DNA of 64,000 bases from Oscillospiraceae bacterium (lineage in GTDB: Bacteria; Bacillota; Clostridia; Oscillospirales; Oscillospiraceae). Within the stretch, counting starts at the first letter, position 1, and each line of letters opens with the position of its first letter. Shown one piece after another: positions 61,431 to 64,000 of this stretch. The position numbers and the translations under genes are program-made. The notes beneath the pieces were generated by a model. That model saw only the letters and a list, made by a program, of their open reading frames with translations, was not told the DNA's origin and searched no databases. The stretch spans positions 25,309 through 89,308 of the forward strand of contig SVLB01000003.1 of the NCBI GenBank assembly GCA_015068135.1, given 5' to 3'.

Positions 61431-61459
61431 TTGCAAATCTCTGTCGTTTTGGGTATGAT
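61431..61459 (+). promoter_or_regulatory. Sigma-A promoter upstream of the DUF2461 gene
   Basis: TTGCAA at 61431-61436 and TATGAT at 61454-61459 with a 17-bp spacer, 30 bp before the start at 61489. A small hairpin (CTCCCCT/AGGGGAG) lies just upstream at 61391-61407. Confidence 0.65.
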
Positions 61460-61488
61460 ATAGAAAAAAGAAAAGCGAGGCGTACATT

Positions 61489-62139
61489 ATGTTTGAAGGC
61501 TTTGTCCCGGAGACTGTAGATTTTCTCTGGGGGATCCGGCTGAATAACAACCGGGAATGGTTTTTAGAACACAAGCAAGATTATGTAAACCATTTATATG
61601 AACCCATGAAGGCTTTGGGAAAGGAACTGTTCCAGCCCTTCCTGGAGGTCCCCGGGGAGCTTTTGAAGGTCAGCCGGATCTACCGGGATGCCCGTCTTCA
61701 CCATCCCCTGCCCTACAAGGAAAGTCTTTGGATCTGCATCCGTCAGGATGTAGCCTGGTGGGCGGAGAATCCCTGCCTGTTTTTTGAGATCAACCCGGAG
61801 GGTATGGATTACGGCTTCTTCCTTTGGCAGCCCCGGGTGCAGACACTGAAGGATATGCGCACCACCTGGGCAGCACAGCCGGAAAAGTTTTTGAAGCTGA
61901 TCAAAAAGACGGAAAAGGACACCGGTATTCCCATCACCGCCGAGACCTACAAACGTCCTCCCCAGGCCGCACCCATCCCGGAGCTGGAGCGGTTCTTCGC
62001 CTGGAAAAAGGCCTTCTCCTGCATTCGTCATGAGGACTTTTCCCCGGACAGCTTCGGTCCGGACCTGGCCCTGCGGGTAGCTGACTTCTTCCGGAAGCTA
62101 ACACCCCTTTACAATTACTTCAACCAGTTCAAGGTCTGA
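61489..62139 (+). CDS. DUF2461-family protein
   Basis: This 216-residue protein has the family opening GFVPETVDFLWGIRLNNNREWFLEHKQDY and the RIYRDARLHHPLPYKES block, matching the DUF2461 (TIGR02453) family, whose function is unknown. It is cytosolic. Good ribosome site (AAAGCGAGG). The MFS gene follows by 22 bp, so they may be cotranscribed. Confidence 0.9.
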   Translation: MFEGFVPETVDFLWGIRLNNNREWFLEHKQDYVNHLYEPMKALGKELFQPFLEVPGELLKVSRIYRDARLHHPLPYKESLWICIRQDVAWWAENPCLFFEINPEGMDYGFFLWQPRVQTLKDMRTTWAAQPEKFLKLIKKTEKDTGIPITAETYKRPPQAAPIPELERFFAWKKAFSCIRHEDFSPDSFGPDLALRVADFFRKLTPLYNYFNQFKV

Positions 62140-62161
62140 TAAGCGAAAAGAGGCCCGTTTT

Positions 62162-63436
62162 ATGCTACGATCCATAAAAAAGCACTACCATTGGGTAGTG
62201 GCAGTGCTGGTGTTTTTAGAAATGATCGTCTTTGGCGGTCTGATCAACAGTGCCAGCATCTTCATCCTTCCCATCAGCGAAACCTTGGAGGTATCCACCA
62301 CCAGCTACTCTGTGGCTATGATGCCCTACACCATCACCTGCTTTATCGGCACCTGCCTTTCCGGCTTTCTGTTTGCCCGGTTCGGCTATAAAAAGGTCGC
62401 CATCGTTTCCCTTATCATTGTAGCAGGCTCTTTGGTACTTACCGCCTATGCCAATAGCCTTGCGGTATTTTGCATCAGCAAGATCCTCTTCGGCATGGGC
62501 TACGGTGCCTGCTTCACCGCCGGTTCGGTGCGGATCATTAAGGACTGGTTCTGGAAGCATCAGGGCTTGATCCTGGGCTTGGTATCCATGGCCACCGGCC
62601 TGGGCGGCAGTCTGATGACCATTGTACTCACCGCCTCTATCCAGGAAAGTGGCTGGCGCAACGCCAATTTACTTGCCGCTGTGATCGTGGCCGTCACCGC
62701 CCTTTTGTATGTATTTCTGAAGGACCGCCCGGAGCAAATGTCTTTACAGGCCTTCGGCTTCGGCACTGCCATCAAAAACAGCAAAAAGGTCCGCCAGGAC
62801 AGTCACGACTGGCCCGGCTTTCCCATGAAGGAGCAGCTGCGCAAGCCGTCGCTGTATTTGATGTGCCTGTGCGTTTTGGGCAGCTGTGTCTGCATCTACA
62901 CCCTCAGCAGCTTTATGGTCCCCCACTTCACCTCCCAGGGCTTCTCCCCCGACGAGGCCGCGATGTACCAAAGCGTGTTTATGCTCGCTTTGGCTACCGT
63001 AAAGCTGCTGGCCGGCTTCTTATATGACCGCTTCGGCTCGAAACCCGTTATGGTGACCTGTATGCTCTGCGGTGCCGTCGGAATGGCAATGCTAGGCTTC
63101 AGTAACGACCCGGTTCTTTCCATGGTGGCGGTTCTTCTGTTCTCCGCCGGCCTTTGCATGACCTCCATTATGATCCCCCTGATCGCCGCGCCGGTATTCG
63201 GCTTCAAAGCCTGCCTGAGTCTCAACGGCATCTTCTTGGGGCTGTCCTCTTTCTCCAGCCTTTTTGCCAACCCCATCAGCAGTCTTTGCTACGATACCTA
63301 CGGCGAGTACAGCCCAGCCTACCGGATCATTCCCCTGATCCTTTTGGGCATCACAGGACTGTACCTGCTTCTGTACGCCATCGCCAAAAAAGAGCGAAAA
63401 CGCTATTACGCCCTCCACCCGGAGGAGGCACAATAA
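62162..63436 (+). CDS. Major facilitator superfamily transporter (OFA-like)
   Basis: This 424-residue protein has twelve membrane helices, the RFGYKKV loop between helices 2 and 3 and DRFGSKPV in the second half, both MFS A-motifs. The pattern resembles oxalate/formate antiporter-like (OFA) or monocarboxylate carriers. The substrate is unknown. It ends before a terminator at 63443. The coding frame starts at ATG 62162, with AAAGAGG upstream. Confidence 0.9.
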   Translation: MLRSIKKHYHWVVAVLVFLEMIVFGGLINSASIFILPISETLEVSTTSYSVAMMPYTITCFIGTCLSGFLFARFGYKKVAIVSLIIVAGSLVLTAYANSLAVFCISKILFGMGYGACFTAGSVRIIKDWFWKHQGLILGLVSMATGLGGSLMTIVLTASIQESGWRNANLLAAVIVAVTALLYVFLKDRPEQMSLQAFGFGTAIKNSKKVRQDSHDWPGFPMKEQLRKPSLYLMCLCVLGSCVCIYTLSSFMVPHFTSQGFSPDEAAMYQSVFMLALATVKLLAGFLYDRFGSKPVMVTCMLCGAVGMAMLGFSNDPVLSMVAVLLFSAGLCMTSIMIPLIAAPVFGFKACLSLNGIFLGLSSFSSLFANPISSLCYDTYGEYSPAYRIIPLILLGITGLYLLLYAIAKKERKRYYALHPEEAQ

Positions 63437-63442
63437 AAACGG

Positions 63443-63477
63443 GGCTGCCTCATTCTTTTTGAGGCAGCCTCCTTCTT
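63443..63477 (+). terminator. Terminator after the MFS gene
   Basis: GGCTGCCTC at 63443-63451 pairs with GAGGCAGCC at 63461-63469, followed by a T-rich stretch. It resembles the hairpin after the tRNA remnant at 26261. Confidence 0.85.
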
Positions 63478-63479
63478 AT

Positions 63480-63826
63480 GCTCATTTTGGGCGGTTCATA
63501 TAGTCAATCATATCGCTGGCCGGACTTGATTTGCATTTTTGCCCTTGCGGGAGACGGGCAAAAATAGCGGTAGCCACCAGTTTTTGAACTGGTGGCAGCA
63601 AGTGTCCACCGGACACTTGCATTAAAATGGGTTCAAGTCACGGTCAGTGGCACCAAAAAAAGACGACCCCAAAGGGTCGTCTGTATTGGCATATACTACA
63701 CAATTTGATGCAATGCAACACAAATCGCCCGAGCGTTGCACTTTTTTGAAAAAGCACAGTTTGCGTTGCATTGGTGGGAACGATCGGGAGTGAGGGGCCA
63801 AACGCAACTTTTCTGCTATAAAACTT
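63480..63826. other. Gene-poor region with a series of hairpins
   Basis: No convincing gene is present. Palindromes follow each other: TTTTGCCC/GGGCAAAA near 63538-63563, GCCACCAG/CTGGTGGC near 63575-63598, GCAAGTGTCC/GGACACTTGC near 63598-63620, and GACGACCC/GGGTCGTC near 63663-63682. Between 63690 and 63826 no structure is obvious. A 61-codon open frame on the minus strand (63622-63807) has no ribosome site of note. The stretch looks like an intergenic repeat or non-coding RNA rather than a gene. Confidence 0.45.
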
Positions 63827-63860
63827 AAGCCCCGGCGGGAAATTCCCGCCGGGGCTTTTG
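63827..63860 (+). terminator. Strong 15-bp hairpin terminator
   Basis: AAGCCCCGGCGGGAA at 63827-63841 pairs perfectly with TTCCCGCCGGGGCTT at 63843-63857, followed by TT. No gene ends directly before it, so it may end a small RNA transcribed from 63480-63826. Confidence 0.8.
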
Positions 63861-63877
63861 CTATAGGGTTTTCTTTA

Positions 63878-64000
63878 GGTTCTATAATAAATGTTGGGGT
63901 CAGGCGATGAGCCTGACCCCATTGTCATAAATAAAAGTTGAGCATAGAGACAAAAAGCCTTAAAATGAAAGTACCCCTACCACATCAAAAGGAGGTCTCT
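63878..64000 (+). mobile_element. Possible left end of an insertion sequence (ISL3-like)
   Basis: GGTTCTATAATAAATG then GGGG at 63878-63899 resembles the terminal inverted repeat of ISL3-family elements (GGCTCTTT...AAATGT). A GGGGTCAGG/CCTGACCCC hairpin follows at 63896-63920, and AAAAGGAGG at 63986-63994 is a ribosome site placed for a gene beginning just past the window edge. No transposase can be read here, so the call is tentative. Confidence 0.3.

Noticed and set aside
63622..63653. GGTTCAAGTC followed by GGCACCA, resembling a tRNA 3' end
   Set aside because: The would-be T-stem does not pair at two of five positions and the spacing to CCA is off by one, so a tRNA cannot be supported. 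It could be a very decayed fragment.
63622..63807. A 61-codon minus-strand frame
   Set aside because: No ribosome site, composition like non-coding sequence, and it overlaps a palindrome. Kept as part of the hairpin region.
63538..63920. Possible CRISPR array at the right edge
   Set aside because: The hairpins differ in sequence and spacing; there are no direct repeats of constant length and no cas genes.

Overview
The window looks like the chromosome of a gut-type, Gram-positive Clostridia bacterium, probably Oscillospiraceae/Ruminococcaceae. The signs are AGGAGG-type ribosome binding sites, sigma-A promoters (TTGACA-N17-TATAAT), Firmicutes-style LexA, many lipoproteins, ECF-type vitamin uptake and a moderately high GC content by eye. 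Most of the 64 kb is a chain of small carbohydrate-use loci, each with its own regulator (four AraC, one RpiR, one IclR). A housekeeping block lies at the right end.

Layout. (1) 1-12696, minus strand: an apparent seven-gene operon with a GH2 glycosidase, a beta-propeller-like lipoprotein, a complete ABC sugar importer (binding protein, ATPase, two permeases) and a giant membrane-anchored beta-helix protein that runs off the left edge. A divergent AraC regulator follows at 13038. (2) 13927-20999: SGNH hydrolase, sugar isomerase/epimerase, sorbitol-dehydrogenase-like enzyme, fructokinase-like kinase, glycerophosphodiesterase, AraC regulator and GH4 alpha-galactosidase. (3) 21113-26253: an AT-richer accessory block with two HTH regulators, a zinc-ribbon membrane protein, an atypical protein kinase, a coiled-coil membrane protein, a TPR-like protein and a membrane protein with a YidD-like tail. 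It ends at a 3' remnant of an initiator tRNA, so it may be an integrated island. (4) 26330-33317: a 2009-residue secreted GH95 fucosidase with many accessory domains, and a divergent AraC regulator. (5) 33411-39818: RpiR regulator and DMT permease; divergently an ornithine-cyclodeaminase-family enzyme, a ceramidase-like protein and a beta-helix lipoprotein; then nagB. (6) 40049-43580: IclR, KDPG aldolase, cytosolic Asp-box propeller protein and KDG kinase, forming the lower uronate pathway to pyruvate and glyceraldehyde-3-phosphate. (7) 43598-49395: a frameshifted XRE gene, a large SH3 lipoprotein, a NERD protein, a PlsC-like protein and a two-component system. (8) 49597-56285: SDR, two cytosolic GH10 enzymes, an RraA-like protein and an enolase-superfamily dehydratase in one minus-strand cluster, with a divergent AraC gene. 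(9) 56331-63436: a tiny acidic peptide gene, lexA, a cobalamin riboswitch controlling a DUF4430 protein and an ECF S component, mnmG-trmB, a DUF2461 protein and an MFS transporter. (10) 63443-64000: an array of hairpins and a possible insertion-sequence end.

Together the genes suggest a forager of plant and host glycans. Secreted or surface proteins (fucosidase, beta-helix proteins) act outside, ABC/DMT/MFS carriers import, and cytosolic GH2, GH4 and GH10 enzymes, kinases and aldolases finish the breakdown. The strongest candidates for undescribed biology are the kinase/YidD-like island, the GH10-RraA-dehydratase cluster, the RpiR-controlled cyclodeaminase/ceramidase-like operon and the orphan acidic peptide. 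All functions here come from reading motifs; no database search was possible.
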